NCBI RefSeq assembly: GCF_026240635.1
Contig: NZ_CP110848.1
Coordinates: 3,057,741 to 3,121,740 of the forward strand
From: Trichothermofontia sichuanensis B231
GTDB lineage: Bacteria; Cyanobacteriota; Cyanobacteriia; B231
DNA: 64,000 nt
Direction: 5' to 3'
Within the stretch, counting starts at the first letter, position 1. Every line of letters starts with the position of its first letter. Both the position numbers and the translations under genes were made by a program. Positions 17,482 to 27,572 of this stretch are shown in pieces. The notes beneath the pieces are model-generated. The model saw only the letters and a list, made by a program, of their open reading frames with translations, was not told where the DNA came from and searched no databases.

Positions 17482-18507
17482 CTATACCTCACCCGCAGCA
17501 ACCACTTCCGGTTCAGCAGCCGTCGGGATCTCGACATCCGATAGATCCTCAGCCCCTACGGCTTCCGGTGCCGCTGGCGCAACAGTCGCCGTCAACCCTT
17601 CTTGCTTGGCCCGCATTTGTTCACGATAGCGCTCGGCCATTTCCTCCGCCTTCTCATAAACCAATTGCGGGTTCCTGACCATATCACCCGGTTCCGGCTC
17701 CAACTGCTTAGTCGACAGAGAAATCCGACCCCGCTCCGCATCCAGGTCAATGATCATCACCTTCACTTCGTCATTGACGTTGAACACACTGTGGGGGGTG
17801 TCGATATGGTCGTGGGAAATTTCGGAAATGTGCAGCAAGCCACTGACACCGCCAATGTCGATGAAGGCCCCGTAGGGTTTGATCCCGCGGACGGTGCCCA
17901 CCACCACTTCGCCCACTTCCAGGCGATTCATCTTGCGTTCCACCAGGGCACGGCGATGGCTCAACACCAGACGATTGCGTTCTTCGTCCACTTCCAGGAA
18001 CTTCAGGGGCAACTCTTCACCCACCAGATCTTCCTTGGGCTTACGCGTGCTGATGTGGGAGCCAGGGATAAAGCCCCGCAACCCCTCAATCCGCACCAGT
18101 GCACCGCCCCGATTGGTGGCAAAGACCCCCGATCGCACAGTGGCATCCTCCTGCTGGAGTTGACGTACCCGTTCCCAGGCCCGCATATACTCGATCCGCC
18201 GAATCGAGAGGGTGAGTTGCCCATCCTCATTTTCATCGCTGAGGATAAAGAACTCACGCGTCTCGTTCGACTGCAAGACCTCTTCTGGACTATCCACCCG
18301 GTTAATCGACATTTCCTGGATGGGGATATAGGCCGCTGTCTTCGCACCAATGTCAATCAGTGCCCCCCGTGGCTCCAGGCTGAAAACCGTCCCTGCGACG
18401 ATATCGCCAGGACTAAAGTGGTAATCGTACTTGTCCAGTAGGGCGGCAAAATCTTCGTGGGTAAACCCAATATCTACACTCTCTTTTTCTAACGGCTGAT
18501 TGACCAT
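17482..18507 (-). CDS. rpsA: 30S ribosomal protein S1
   Basis: The 341-residue protein binds mRNA on the small ribosomal subunit. It has three S1/OB domains, the usual cyanobacterial and plastid number rather than six as in E. coli. Recognisable blocks are GDIVAGTVFSLEPRGALID, GVFATNRGGALVRIEGLRGF and GTVRGIKPYGAFIDIGGVSG. The frame extends upstream to 18588, but the ATG at 18507 is preferred because AGGA lies 8-12 bases before it and the acidic N terminus (MVNQPLEKESVDIGF) fits the family. The C-terminal tail is Glu/Ala/Val-rich. The 260 bp before it may be a leader that allows autoregulation. Confidence 0.95.
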   Translation of the reverse strand: MVNQPLEKESVDIGFTHEDFAALLDKYDYHFSPGDIVAGTVFSLEPRGALIDIGAKTAAYIPIQEMSINRVDSPEEVLQSNETREFFILSDENEDGQLTLSIRRIEYMRAWERVRQLQQEDATVRSGVFATNRGGALVRIEGLRGFIPGSHISTRKPKEDLVGEELPLKFLEVDEERNRLVLSHRRALVERKMNRLEVGEVVVGTVRGIKPYGAFIDIGGVSGLLHISEISHDHIDTPHSVFNVNDEVKVMIIDLDAERGRISLSTKQLEPEPGDMVRNPQLVYEKAEEMAERYREQMRAKQEGLTATVAPAAPEAVGAEDLSDVEIPTAAEPEVVAAGEV

Positions 18508-18767
18508 GCTGCGGTTTCCTGACTTGGTGTCTCCATGTATATGGGCAGAAGTTGAAACAACGCCTACGGCGTTAGAGCGGACGCCCACTCCCGGTTGATT
18601 CCCCCGTTCTCCCCGACACGCTCAGGCTCAAGGAGACTGATGGGCATAGATTCTCTATGATAGCTCAATCTGTGCTTGTTGAGGGAGCCGGCTACGGTTC
18701 TACCGTTTAATCTATCCGGCAACGTCCGCGCTAGCTACCCGACTGGAGGATCTCGACTGCTGGCTGA

Positions 18768-19406
18768 CTAACTGCTAGGGGTGGAGACCAACGGATGACC
18801 AGACCGGCCAGACGTTGGTGTCTCCGAGGCCGTAGGCGTTGAGGCTGATAACAGGGAGTGATGGGATTGGACTTCCGGGGGGTAGGGCATCTCCTCACTG
18901 GCCCCTACAATCACATCGCCGTCGTCGTCCGAAATTTCTGCCGCGATCGCAGCCCGCTGTTGACGTAGACGATCGAGGGTATCGATAAAATCCCGAATCC
19001 CCCGAAACTGGCGGTAAACCGAAGCAAAGCGAATATAGGCCACTTCACTCAAGGGTTGCAGACGCGCCAGCACTAGCTCACCAATCTCGGCGCTCGTGAC
19101 TTCCCGCACCGCCCGCTGTTGCAGTTCGGCTTCAATTTCATCGACTAGGGCTTCCTGTTGTTCCAGACTGACGCCCGTTTTTTCACAGGCCCGGATGATA
19201 CCCCGCAGCAGTTTGGAGCGATCGAAGGACTCGCGCTGTCCATCCCGTTTGATCACCGTAATCTGAACAAATTCAATCCGTTCATAGGTAGTAAACCGCC
19301 GCCGACAGGATAAACACTCCCGCCGCCGCCGCACGCTCTGTCCGGCCTCTGCCGATCGCGATTCAAGAACCCGGCTATCGGTATGCTGACAAAACGGACA
19401 TTGCAT
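18768..19406 (-). CDS. nrdR: Transcriptional repressor NrdR
   Basis: NrdR senses ATP/dATP and represses ribonucleotide reductase genes by binding NrdR boxes. A zinc ribbon uses Cys3, Cys6, Cys31 and Cys34 (MQCPFC, CLSC), followed by the ATP-cone domain from about residue 46 ([20 protein letters not shown]). The core ends near residue 150. Another 60 residues, rich in Ser/Thr/Pro, extend the C terminus beyond the normal length of about 150. It lies between psbT and rpsA on the same strand. No nrd reductase gene is in the window. Confidence 0.93.
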   Translation of the reverse strand: MQCPFCQHTDSRVLESRSAEAGQSVRRRRECLSCRRRFTTYERIEFVQITVIKRDGQRESFDRSKLLRGIIRACEKTGVSLEQQEALVDEIEAELQQRAVREVTSAEIGELVLARLQPLSEVAYIRFASVYRQFRGIRDFIDTLDRLRQQRAAIAAEISDDDGDVIVGASEEMPYPPEVQSHHSLLSASTPTASETPTSGRSGHPLVSTPSS

Positions 19407-19502
19407 AGGTCATGCCCCTAACAATAGCGGTGAATGCAGAGCCATGAATTCGCTGTGGGCGGTGTGAAAGGCCAATAGAAGACAGAAGTACAAAAATACT
19501 AA

Positions 19503-19538
19503 CTGCTCAGGTACGCCATAAGGCTATAGCCTGAGCAG
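19503..19538 (-). terminator. Terminator after psbT
   Basis: On the minus strand a 9-bp stem (CTGCTCAGG with CCTGAGCAG) encloses an 18-base loop and is followed by TTAGTATTTTTGTAC. It lies about 45 bp downstream of the psbT stop codon. Confidence 0.75.
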
Positions 19539-19582
19539 CCATGATTTCGACCATAGCCACAACCACAATCAGGAAGTGTTAG

Positions 19583-19678
19583 TTACTTCCCAATCCGAGG
19601 CGGTTCCCGGAAGGCGACGGCGAAAAAGAGAACCGCAATGGCCCCCGTTAAGACGAAGATATAAATCACGCTTTCCAT
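19583..19678 (-). CDS. psbT: Photosystem II protein T
   Basis: PsbT is a single-helix subunit at the photosystem II dimer interface. The 31-residue product starts MESVIYIFVLTGAIAVLFF and ends FREPPRIGK, matching the family over its whole length. One membrane helix covers about residues 3-23. It lies on the same strand as psbB but 534 bp downstream. A family C repeat and a terminator intervene, so its transcription may be partly uncoupled from psbB. A terminator follows it. Confidence 0.95.
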   Translation of the reverse strand: MESVIYIFVLTGAIAVLFFAVAFREPPRIGK

Positions 19679-19820
19679 AGGAAATCAGGATGATTATTCG
19701 GATTGATGACATCGCTTCTATTCTATCAGCATGGGGAAAGTAAAACCGCAGTCTTTTTAGATTGATGAGGAGCGGCTCCAGTGTCCCTGCCTAGGGTAAG
19801 CATCCGGCCTACGATCCTGG

Positions 19821-20040
19821 CTGACTGACCAATCTTTGCCCCTTTCACGAGGAGAGAGGACAGAGAACAGAGAACAGAGATAGTCGTTCCGTTTCCCTCG
19901 CTGCTCACTTCTCTATCCTCACTCCTAAATGCCTGCTCCCCCCAGGGGCGAAGGGACTTTACCCCCAACCCTGGCTCGCACTCGCCCGCTCTGGGAGAGG
20001 GGTTGGGGTGAGGGCAGTCCGAGTTTTGTCGGTTAATCAG
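19821..20040. repeat. Family C repeat between psbB and psbT
   Basis: This non-coding element of about 220 bp has imperfect inverted ends (CTGACTGACCAATC on the left, TTGTCGGTTAATCAG on the right). Inside are an AGGACAGAGAACAGAGAAC tract and the GC-rich GCTCTGGGAGAGGGGTTGGGG core shared with families A and B. A second copy lies at 35236-35397 with the same internal order. Confidence 0.65.
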
Positions 20041-20073
20041 GCCTAACGACTCACCCCCACAGAAAAACAAAAC

Positions 20074-20097
20074 AGGAGGGCCAGATTTGACCCTCCT
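20074..20097 (-). terminator. Terminator downstream of psbB
   Basis: The stem AGGAGGG/CCCTCCT with a 10-base loop is followed on the minus strand by GTTTTGTTTTTCTG. It lies about 115 bp after the psbB stop codon and before the family C repeat. Confidence 0.8.
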
Positions 20098-20212
20098 GCA
20101 ACCGTTACTCAGAATCGTTACTCTGAATAGTTGTTGAGTATTTATACGTTAACGAGCTAGTGCCCTTGGTTAAATCGCTGGTCGCCAACTCGTTAACTCA
20201 AGCGCGGGCAAA

Positions 20213-21736
20213 CTATGCTTGACGGGTGGTCTTGTCACCCACCTTGGCATAGTAGCCCCATTCCACTTGCTCTTCTTCGAGATCGGGATCGATGCCTGCA
20301 AACACATCGCGGTAGAGGGTACGTGCCCCATGCCAAATATGGCCAAAGAAGAACAGCAAAGCAAAGACAGCATGGCCAAAGGTGAACCAACCGCGGGGGC
20401 TGGTGCGGAACACCCCATCTGAATCCAGGGTTTCCGTGTCAAACACAAAGGGTTCTCCTAACTGGGCTTGACGGGCATAGCGCTTGACGACCGCCGGATC
20501 GGTAAAGGTTTGACCATCTAGCTCACCGCCATAGAATTTGACCGTGACGCCGGTTTGCTCAAAGCTGTACTTGGATTCTGCCCGCCGGAAGGGGATATCG
20601 GCCCGCACGATGCCATCCTTATCCGTAAGGATCACCGGGAAGTTCTCGAAGAAGTTGGGCAGACGACGCACCGTCAGTTCCCGACCCGCCGCGTCGGTGA
20701 AGACGGGATGACCCAGCCAGCGTTGGGCGATCCCATCCCCAGAGTTCATCGGGCCAGCTCGGAAGAGACCTCCCTTCGCCGGACTGTTGCCCACATAGTC
20801 ATAAAAGGCCAATTTTTCGGGAATCGAAGACCAGGCTTCGCTGAGGCTCTTCCCTTCCGCTACAGCCGCATCAACTCGGCGTTCAATCTCCTGGCGGAAA
20901 TATCCTTGATCCCACTGATAGCGGGTGGGGCCAAATAGTTCGATCGGCGTGGCGGCACTGCCATACCACATGGTTCCTGCTACCACAAAAGCCGCAAAGA
21001 ACACCGCGGCAATACTGCTAGAGAGTACGGTTTCAATGTTCCCCATCCGCAGGGCACGATACAGCCGCTCAGGCGGTCGCACACTTAGGTGGAACAGACC
21101 GGCAATGATACCAACAATCCCAGCCGCAATATGGTGGGCCACAATCCCGCCGGGGTTGTAGGGATTAAATCCAGCCGGTCCCCATTCCGGCGGGACGGGC
21201 TGGACGCTACCCGTCAAACCATAGGGATCAGATACCCACATCCCTGGGCCAAATAAACCGGAGAGGTGGAAAGCGCCGAACCCAAAGCAGAGCAGACCCG
21301 ACAGGAACAAATGAATCCCAAACATCTTGGGCAAATCCAGGGCCGGTTCACCAGTGCGCGGATCACGGAACAGTTCCAGATCCCAATACACCCAGTGCCA
21401 AACCGCGGCCAGGAACAGCAGACCCGACAGCACGATGTGGGCGGTTGCCACCCCTTCAAAACTCCAGAAACCAGGGTCTACCCCTGTTTCTCCGGTAATG
21501 CTCCAGCCCCCCCAGGACCCGGTGACCCCTAAGCGTGCCATGAAGGGTAGGACAAACATCCCCTGACGCCACATTGGATTGAGCACAGGGTCGCTCGGAT
21601 CAAAAACAGCTAGCTCATAGAGCGCCATTGAGCCAGCCCAGCCTGCCACCAATGCCGTGTGCATTAGGTGAACAGCAATCAGCCGCCCTGGGTCATTCAG
21701 GACGACTGTGTGGACTCGATACCAGGGTAGTCCCAT
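20213..21736 (-). CDS. psbB: Photosystem II CP47 chlorophyll-binding protein
   Basis: CP47 is the core antenna of photosystem II in the thylakoid membrane. The 507-residue length and the start [19 protein letters not shown] are diagnostic. Six membrane helices carry the conserved chlorophyll-ligating histidines (for example [21 protein letters not shown] and [14 protein letters not shown]). The large lumenal loop E lies at about 260-450. The C terminus extends slightly beyond the last helix ([17 protein letters not shown]). A terminator follows it. The divergent ferredoxin gene shares its upstream region. Confidence 0.98.
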   Translation of the reverse strand: MGLPWYRVHTVVLNDPGRLIAVHLMHTALVAGWAGSMALYELAVFDPSDPVLNPMWRQGMFVLPFMARLGVTGSWGGWSITGETGVDPGFWSFEGVATAHIVLSGLLFLAAVWHWVYWDLELFRDPRTGEPALDLPKMFGIHLFLSGLLCFGFGAFHLSGLFGPGMWVSDPYGLTGSVQPVPPEWGPAGFNPYNPGGIVAHHIAAGIVGIIAGLFHLSVRPPERLYRALRMGNIETVLSSSIAAVFFAAFVVAGTMWYGSAATPIELFGPTRYQWDQGYFRQEIERRVDAAVAEGKSLSEAWSSIPEKLAFYDYVGNSPAKGGLFRAGPMNSGDGIAQRWLGHPVFTDAAGRELTVRRLPNFFENFPVILTDKDGIVRADIPFRRAESKYSFEQTGVTVKFYGGELDGQTFTDPAVVKRYARQAQLGEPFVFDTETLDSDGVFRTSPRGWFTFGHAVFALLFFFGHIWHGARTLYRDVFAGIDPDLEEEQVEWGYYAKVGDKTTRQA

Positions 21737-22071
21737 TGACTACGCTCCTCCTTCAAAAATCTCCGTTTCGTTAAATCCTGCTTTCAGCATCCCACCTTGG
21801 TGCCCCAGTGTGATCGAGGACTTGACCTGCAAGTACCGATCGGCCTGAAAGCTGGGGATTTTTAGCATTTTCTGAGGACAAAGTATAAAGAATTGTAACC
21901 AGCGTGAGGACGCTTGGCAAGCACTTCGGCGGTATTCTGAATCATTCTCAAATCTGGAGAGAATCGCAGCTTAAATTGGTAACTTTTGTTTATAATTCTT
22001 TACAATTGCAGTAGGGAATATCGTTATGACTGGTTATGACGGTTACGAGCAATACCATTACTAAGGGGAGT
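21737..22071. promoter_or_regulatory. Divergent psbB / ferredoxin promoter region
   Basis: This 335-bp region separates two divergent photosynthesis-linked genes. A minus-strand TATACT (complement of 21882-21887) could be the psbB -10 box. On the plus strand TATAAT is at 21990-21995 and TACAAT about 13 bp further on. No convincing -35 element pairs with these, so the assignments are tentative. Confidence 0.35.
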
Positions 22072-22368
22072 ATGGCGGACATCACCTTTGTCAAGGAAAA
22101 TAAGACCGTGATTGCGGCGGATGGGGCCAATCTCCGGCTCCAGGCAGTGGCCAATGGCATTGATCTCTACACCCTGACGGGCAAGTTGATGAACTGTGGG
22201 GGGTATGGCCAGTGTGGAACTTGTATTGTTGAGGTGGTTGAGGGTATGGAGAACCTGTCGCCGCGCACGGAGGTAGAGAACCGTAAACTGAAGCGCAAGC
22301 CTGAAACCTACCGGCTGGCCTGCCAGACGATCGTCAATGGTCCGGTTTCCATCAAAACCAAGCCTTGA
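22072..22368 (+). CDS. 2Fe-2S ferredoxin, CX5CX2C type
   Basis: This 98-residue soluble electron carrier has cluster ligands at Cys42, Cys48, Cys51 and Cys84. The CX5CX2C spacing differs from the CX4CX2C of the photosynthetic plant-type ferredoxin PetF, so it is a distinct small 2Fe-2S protein conserved in cyanobacteria beside psbB and psbM. The frame extends to an ATG at 22036. The ATG at 22072 is preferred because the family begins at MADITFVKE, although the AAGGGGAG upstream is unusually close. Its redox partner is unknown. Confidence 0.88.
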   Translation: MADITFVKENKTVIAADGANLRLQAVANGIDLYTLTGKLMNCGGYGQCGTCIVEVVEGMENLSPRTEVENRKLKRKPETYRLACQTIVNGPVSIKTKP

Positions 22369-22484
22369 GGCGAGAGTTGCGGTCGAGAGTGCGGCTGGGT
22401 GATCGGGGTGATCTCTTTTTGCGATCGCGCGATGATACGCTAGGAATTGTTAACGACTGAACACTTCATACGAGGTGGGGACGG

Positions 22485-22601
22485 ATGGAAGTTAATAACC
22501 TTGGTTTTGTTGCGAGTCTTCTCTTTGTACTGGTGCCGGCAGTGTTTCTGCTGATTCTGTACATCCAGACGGCCAGCCGTGAAGGCAGTAAAAACTCCTA
22601 G
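22485..22601 (+). CDS. psbM: Photosystem II protein M
   Basis: The 38-residue product ([19 protein letters not shown] at the N terminus, REGSKNS at the C terminus) matches PsbM, a single-helix subunit at the photosystem II dimer interface. The membrane helix covers about residues 5-28. A GAGGTGG ribosome-binding site lies 6-12 bases before the ATG. It sits 116 bp after the ferredoxin gene on the same strand. Confidence 0.95.
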   Translation: MEVNNLGFVASLLFVLVPAVFLLILYIQTASREGSKNS

Positions 22602-22680
22602 TGTTGGTATTTGTCTGCTTGGGGTGATCGGGTATGCCATGCTTGCTGCCCTTAACCCTATAGGGTCTGACGCGATTACC

Positions 22681-22757
22681 TCTGTGCTCTCTCCTCTGTG
22701 CTCTCTGCGTCTCCGTGGTTCCCTATTCACCACAGAGGCACAGAGGGCACAGGGGTA
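22681..22757. repeat. Imperfect inverted repeat with CTCTGTGC / GCACAGAG arms
   Basis: The stretch holds CCTCTGTGCTCTCTGCGTCT on one side and CACCACAGAGGCACAGAGG on the other, giving a hairpin of the REP-like type common in many bacterial genomes. It lies between psbM and the RND adaptor gene. No coding signal is seen. Confidence 0.55.
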
Positions 22758-22900
22758 TTTGTTTAGGGGGCGATCCTAGAGATCGCTTGAGAATGGAGTT
22801 TGGCAAAAGCAAACAAAAAATTAAAAAATTTGGGCCTAGCCTTGAACCGAACGGGGCGCAGTGCTGTCTTAGATTCTTAATAATACCTGTGGAACGAGGC

Positions 22901-24211
22901 ATGATGGCAACATCCCAGCGTTTTGCAATGGCGGTTCAGTCTGGGGCCAAGCGCCGCTATTCCCTATGGAGCAGCTTAGTGATGGGGGCATTGCTCTTGC
23001 TGGTGACGGGCTGTGCTTGGCAGAACCGGGATCAGGCGGATGCGCGGCAATCCCCCGGTCGGGGTAATCGGGAGGCAGGCCCGATCGTGGTGGAAACAGC
23101 GGTGGCCAGAAGGGGAGCGATCGGGGAAGGGCTGACCTATACCGGGAGTACGGAACCCCGGCAGCAGGTGACCCTACGATCGCGCTCGGATGGACAGTTG
23201 CTCAGTTTGGCGGTTGATGTAGGTGATTCAGTTCAGCAAGGCCAACGTCTGGGGCAGTTAGATGCGGTGCTTTTGCAAACAGCAGTCCGGCAGGAAGAAG
23301 CCGAACTGGCGGCCCGTCAGGTGGAAGTTTCCCAGGCGCGGACGTTGGTAGCCGATGCCCAAACCCAGGTCGAGCAGGCACGGGCCACCCTACAACAGGC
23401 CCAGGCCGACGCCGATCGCCTGCAATCCCTGGCCGACCAGGGGGCGATTCCCCAGCAACAGGCAGAATTAGCCCAAACCCAGCGTCGCACCGCCGAGCAA
23501 GCCCTCCGTTCTGCCCAGGAGCAGGTGCGCACCCGGCAACAGGCGATCGCGGCTCTGGAGCGACGGGTTGCGGCCCAACAGGCGATCGTCAACCAGGCCA
23601 AGCAGCGGCTTACCCATACTGTACTGGTATCCCCCCTAACGGGTGTGGTTCTGCGTCGCTTTGTCGAACCGGGTGATTTAATCCAACCGGGTCAGGAAGT
23701 CCTGCAACTGGGGGATCTGCGGACATTGAAAGTGCGCGTCCAGGTGAGCGATCGGGATTTAGGACAAGTGCGAACTGGCCAATCGGTCCAGGTTCAATTT
23801 GATGCGCTACCCAACCAAACCTTTACCGGCCAAGTTACCCGCATCGCCCCCACCGCCGATCCCGCCGGTCGCCTAGTGCCCATAGAAATCAACCTGCCCA
23901 ATCCCAACAACAAACTGGGCAGCGGCCTTTTAGCACGGGTGCAATTTACCCGTCTGGCTCCGACCTTAGTCGTGATTCCAGAGCAAGCCTTAGCCGTTGG
24001 AGCCGACACCGACGCCCCGACCGTCTTCGTCGTGACTAAGACGGATGCCCAACTCACCGTTCAACCCCGTCCAGTACAGATCAGCCAGCAAGTCGAAGGC
24101 CAAGTTGCCCTTACCACCGGCCTCAATCCTGGTGAACGCTTCGTCATCCGCAGTAACCGGCCCCTGCGCCCCGGCCAAGTCGTGCAGATGAGCTTATTGT
24201 CAGAATCCTGA
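22901..24211 (+). CDS. RND efflux periplasmic adaptor lipoprotein (HlyD/AcrA family)
   Basis: The 436-residue adaptor should join the RND pump encoded next to an outer-membrane channel. An N-terminal signal ends in a lipobox (LLVTGC), so it is probably a lipoprotein. The barrel-sandwich hybrid domain is split by a long Ala/Gln-rich coiled-coil hairpin (about residues 135-235), followed by a beta-barrel (VKVRVQVSDRDLGQVRTGQS) and a membrane-proximal domain. The ATG at 22901, preceded by GAACGAGG, is chosen although the frame extends further upstream. The pump gene follows after about 95 bp. No TolC gene is nearby. Confidence 0.9.
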   Translation: MMATSQRFAMAVQSGAKRRYSLWSSLVMGALLLLVTGCAWQNRDQADARQSPGRGNREAGPIVVETAVARRGAIGEGLTYTGSTEPRQQVTLRSRSDGQLLSLAVDVGDSVQQGQRLGQLDAVLLQTAVRQEEAELAARQVEVSQARTLVADAQTQVEQARATLQQAQADADRLQSLADQGAIPQQQAELAQTQRRTAEQALRSAQEQVRTRQQAIAALERRVAAQQAIVNQAKQRLTHTVLVSPLTGVVLRRFVEPGDLIQPGQEVLQLGDLRTLKVRVQVSDRDLGQVRTGQSVQVQFDALPNQTFTGQVTRIAPTADPAGRLVPIEINLPNPNNKLGSGLLARVQFTRLAPTLVVIPEQALAVGADTDAPTVFVVTKTDAQLTVQPRPVQISQQVEGQVALTTGLNPGERFVIRSNRPLRPGQVVQMSLLSES

Positions 24212-24305
24212 TCAGAAGACAGAGGACAGAGGACAGGGAAAATAATTTTTCTCTTCTTCCCTCTCTCCTCTTCCCTTTTGCCCACCTCCTAGCCCACAGA
24301 CGCCT

Positions 24306-27300
24306 ATGAATTCCTCCCCCAGCCGTTCCGGCGCGAGTCTCAGTAGTCTGGCGATTCGGCGGCACATTGGTACGTTGATGTTGACGCTGGCGCTTATCGT
24401 TCTGGGGGTGTTTGTGGCCCTGCGATTGCCGGTGGATCTATTGCCCTCGATTACCTATCCCCGCATTGGTTTGCGGATGGCGGCTCCGGGGATTGCGCCG
24501 GAGGTGGCGATCGATGAAATTACCCGCCCCCTGGAGGAGGCCCTCTCGGCGACGGAGGGGGTTGTCCAGGTGTTTTCCCAAACCCGTGAGGGGCAGGTCA
24601 GTATTGATTTGTTCTTTGAGCCGGGAGGGGATATTGATCAGGCGTTGAATGACGCTACGGCAACTTTGAACCGCGCCCGCGATCGCCTGCCTGATACGGC
24701 AGAAACTCCCCGGTTATTTAAATTTGACCCGTCCCAATTGCCTGTGTATGAAATGGCCCTGACTTCCCCGTCCCTGCGGGCGGTTGATCTGCGGGTGTTT
24801 GCCGACGAGGAATTGGCGCGGGAATTGGCACGGGTGCCGGGGGTGGCCAGTGTTAATATCTCCGGCGGGGTCCGGGAGGAGGTGCAGGTTAACCTGGATC
24901 TGCAACGGCTCCAGGCGGTGGGGTTGGGTCTCAACGATGTTCTGCATGCCCTGCGGGAACGGAATTTGGATACGGCAGGGGGACGCATACGGGGAGGCGA
25001 AACGGAACCCCTGACGCGCCTGGTGGGCCGATTCCAGGATGTGGAGGCGATCCGCAATTTGCTGATCACGGTGCCGAATACAACGCCGCCCCAGCAGGTC
25101 TATCTCCGGGATGTGGCTACCATCACCGACGGCACCGAGGAACAACGGGTGTTTGTCTTGCTCAATGGCGAACCCGCTGTCAAGGTGAGTGTGCAAAAGC
25201 AGCCGGATGCGAATACAGTACAGGTGGTAGACGGGGTGAAGGCTCGCCTCGCCCAACTCCAGGCGGCGGGGGTTTTACCGGCTGATCTGGTTCTGACGGC
25301 TACCCTGGATGAGTCCCGCTTCATCCGCAACTCGATTCACAATGTAATCACGGCGGGCCTGACGGGGGCGGCGCTGGCGGCGCTGGCGGTCCTTCTGTTC
25401 CTGGGGTCCCTACGCCAAACCCTGATCATTGTCCTGGCGATCCCCCTGGCCACGTTAACGGCCCTCTTGCTCATGGGCTTTTTCAACCTGTCCCTGAATG
25501 TGTTTAGCCTGGGTGGCTTGGCCCTGGGGGTGGGGATTGTGGTGGACAATGCGATCGTCATGCTGGAAAACCTGGCCACGGGGCTAGAGGTGGGCCAACG
25601 GCGGGCGGGAGATCGGCCTCTTTCATCTCAACAGGCTTTGCTCCAGGCCGAGGTCAGCAGCCGCGAGTTGGAGTCGGCCCTTCTGGCTTCGACGACCACT
25701 AACCTGGTGGTGGTTCTGCCCTTCCTGCTGCTGGGGGGCTTTATTGCCCTGTTGTTTAATGAATTGATCCTGACGATTAGTTTTGCGGTGGCGGCGTCCT
25801 TAGTCGTGGCCTTGACCGTGGTGCCCGCCCTGGCCTCCCGGTTGCTGGTCCTGCCTGTCCGGAGTGGCCTGCGGCAGGTCTGGTTGATCCGGGTTTTTCA
25901 GCAGCAATTGCAAGGGGTCACCCACCAGTATGCTCGGTTCCTGGAGTCGGTGTTGCGCTATCGCCTGGTCGCGATCGCCCTAGCCATTGTGATATTAGGG
26001 GGCGGAAGTGTCTGGATGTTGGGCCAGATCCCCCAGGAAATTTTGCCCCGGATTAATACAGGACAGGCACGGCTGTTTGTTCAATTCCCGCCGGGTACAC
26101 CCCTGAGTGCCAACCGCAAGGTGATGCAAACCCTGGACGAACTGCTCCTGGAGCAACCGGAAACGACCTATGTTTTTACTACAGCGGGGGGTGCCCTCTT
26201 TGGGACAGCGACGAGTGAAAATGCCCTGCGGGGGTCCAGCACGATTACCCTGAAGCCGGGGACGAATGTGGCCGCCTTCGTCGATCGCATGGATGGGATT
26301 TTCCAGCAATTGCCGCTGGTGGATACGATGATTCGGATGCAGCCAGAGACAGTGCGCGGGTTAATCCTGAGCAATTCTCCGGTACGGGCAGATATTGATG
26401 TGGGTCTTCAGGGGGAGGATACCCAGGCGTTGGAACAGGCCAGCCGTCGGGTCCTCGCGGCCCTGCGGGAACAGGCCACCCTCGCCCGCTTCCGTCCTGA
26501 GGGTGAGCAACGGCAACCAGAAATCCAGATTCGCCCTGACTGGCGACGGGCAGCAGAGTTGGGCCTCTCTGCTCAGGAGATCGGGGCCACGATTCAAACG
26601 GCTTTGAATGGTTCAGTGCCCACCCAGCTACAGCGCCAAAACCGGCTATTGGATATCAAGGTCCAGATCACCCCAGGGTCCGTGCAGCGATCGGCCCAGT
26701 TACGTCAGATTCCCCTATTTACCCCTAGTCGTCAGCGGGTGCAGTTGGGCGATGTGGCCACGATCGAACAAGGCACCGCACCGGGGGAAATCCAGCGGAT
26801 CAACCAGCGCCCGGTTTCCCTCATTGCTGGGAGTTTAGTGGACGGAGCCAGCCTCAGTGATGCCCTGGCCGAAGTGGAAGCGATTCTAGCCCAGGTGGAA
26901 CTGCCGCCGGGGGTATCGATCTTGCCCAGTGCCAATGCGGCCACCAACCGTCAGTTGCAATCCTCCCTGGTGGTATTGGGCGGCTTGGCTGCTTTTATGG
27001 TGTTTGTGGTGATGGCGGTGCAGTACAACTCCCTGCTGGACCCGCTGGTGATTATGCTGACGGTGCCGCTGGCTCTGGCAGGGGGGATTTTGGGCCTGTT
27101 TATTACCCAAACTGCGATCGGAGCGACGGTGATCGTGGGCGTCATCCTGTTGGTGGGGATTGTGGTCAACAACGCGATCATTATGGTGGAGTTGGCCAAC
27201 CAGATCCGGGAACAGGAACAGATGACCCATACAATGGCGATCCTGAAAGCGGCACCGCAACGGCTGCGCCCGATCTTGATGACGACAATTACCACCGTTT

Positions 27301-27530
27301 TGGGGCTTTTCCCCCTGGCGCTGGGGTTAGGGGAGGGGGGCGAATTCCTGCAACCGCTGGGGATTGTCGTATTCTCTGGCCTGTCCTTGGCGACGCTGTT
27401 GACCCTGTTTATTATTCCCTGCTTCTACACTCTGCTCCACGAACCGCGACGGCCTCGGTGGCGCAAGCTGGAACCCGTGGCGGCAGCCCCCACGCCCAAT
27501 TACGACCTTGACCCAATGGGACGATTATGA
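24306..27530 (+). CDS. RND family efflux transporter permease (AcrB/MdtB-like)
   Basis: This 1074-residue inner-membrane proton antiporter exports drugs, metals or metabolites. The first membrane helix (about residues 19-40) is followed by a large periplasmic porter domain (about 41-340) and helices 2-6, then a second porter domain and helices 8-12. GGLALGVGIVVDNAIVMLEN is helix 4 with the Asp of the proton relay. The second half repeats this topology and ends with LIIMVELANQ- and TLLTLFIIPCFYTLL-like helices. The substrate cannot be inferred from sequence. It forms an operon with the adaptor gene upstream. Confidence 0.93.
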   Translation: MNSSPSRSGASLSSLAIRRHIGTLMLTLALIVLGVFVALRLPVDLLPSITYPRIGLRMAAPGIAPEVAIDEITRPLEEALSATEGVVQVFSQTREGQVSIDLFFEPGGDIDQALNDATATLNRARDRLPDTAETPRLFKFDPSQLPVYEMALTSPSLRAVDLRVFADEELARELARVPGVASVNISGGVREEVQVNLDLQRLQAVGLGLNDVLHALRERNLDTAGGRIRGGETEPLTRLVGRFQDVEAIRNLLITVPNTTPPQQVYLRDVATITDGTEEQRVFVLLNGEPAVKVSVQKQPDANTVQVVDGVKARLAQLQAAGVLPADLVLTATLDESRFIRNSIHNVITAGLTGAALAALAVLLFLGSLRQTLIIVLAIPLATLTALLLMGFFNLSLNVFSLGGLALGVGIVVDNAIVMLENLATGLEVGQRRAGDRPLSSQQALLQAEVSSRELESALLASTTTNLVVVLPFLLLGGFIALLFNELILTISFAVAASLVVALTVVPALASRLLVLPVRSGLRQVWLIRVFQQQLQGVTHQYARFLESVLRYRLVAIALAIVILGGGSVWMLGQIPQEILPRINTGQARLFVQFPPGTPLSANRKVMQTLDELLLEQPETTYVFTTAGGALFGTATSENALRGSSTITLKPGTNVAAFVDRMDGIFQQLPLVDTMIRMQPETVRGLILSNSPVRADIDVGLQGEDTQALEQASRRVLAALREQATLARFRPEGEQRQPEIQIRPDWRRAAELGLSAQEIGATIQTALNGSVPTQLQRQNRLLDIKVQITPGSVQRSAQLRQIPLFTPSRQRVQLGDVATIEQGTAPGEIQRINQRPVSLIAGSLVDGASLSDALAEVEAILAQVELPPGVSILPSANAATNRQLQSSLVVLGGLAAFMVFVVMAVQYNSLLDPLVIMLTVPLALAGGILGLFITQTAIGATVIVGVILLVGIVVNNAIIMVELANQIREQEQMTHTMAILKAAPQRLRPILMTTITTVLGLFPLALGLGEGGEFLQPLGIVVFSGLSLATLLTLFIIPCFYTLLHEPRRPRWRKLEPVAAAPTPNYDLDPMGRL

Positions 27531-27572
27531 TCGGAAGACACTGGCTGGTACGTTCTTCTGGCAGGGTTAGCG

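Noticed and set aside
24211-24300. CAGAGGACAGAGGACAGG tract as a family C copy
   Set aside because: It shares the AGGACAG microsatellite but lacks the inverted ends and the GC-rich core, so it is treated as simple sequence.
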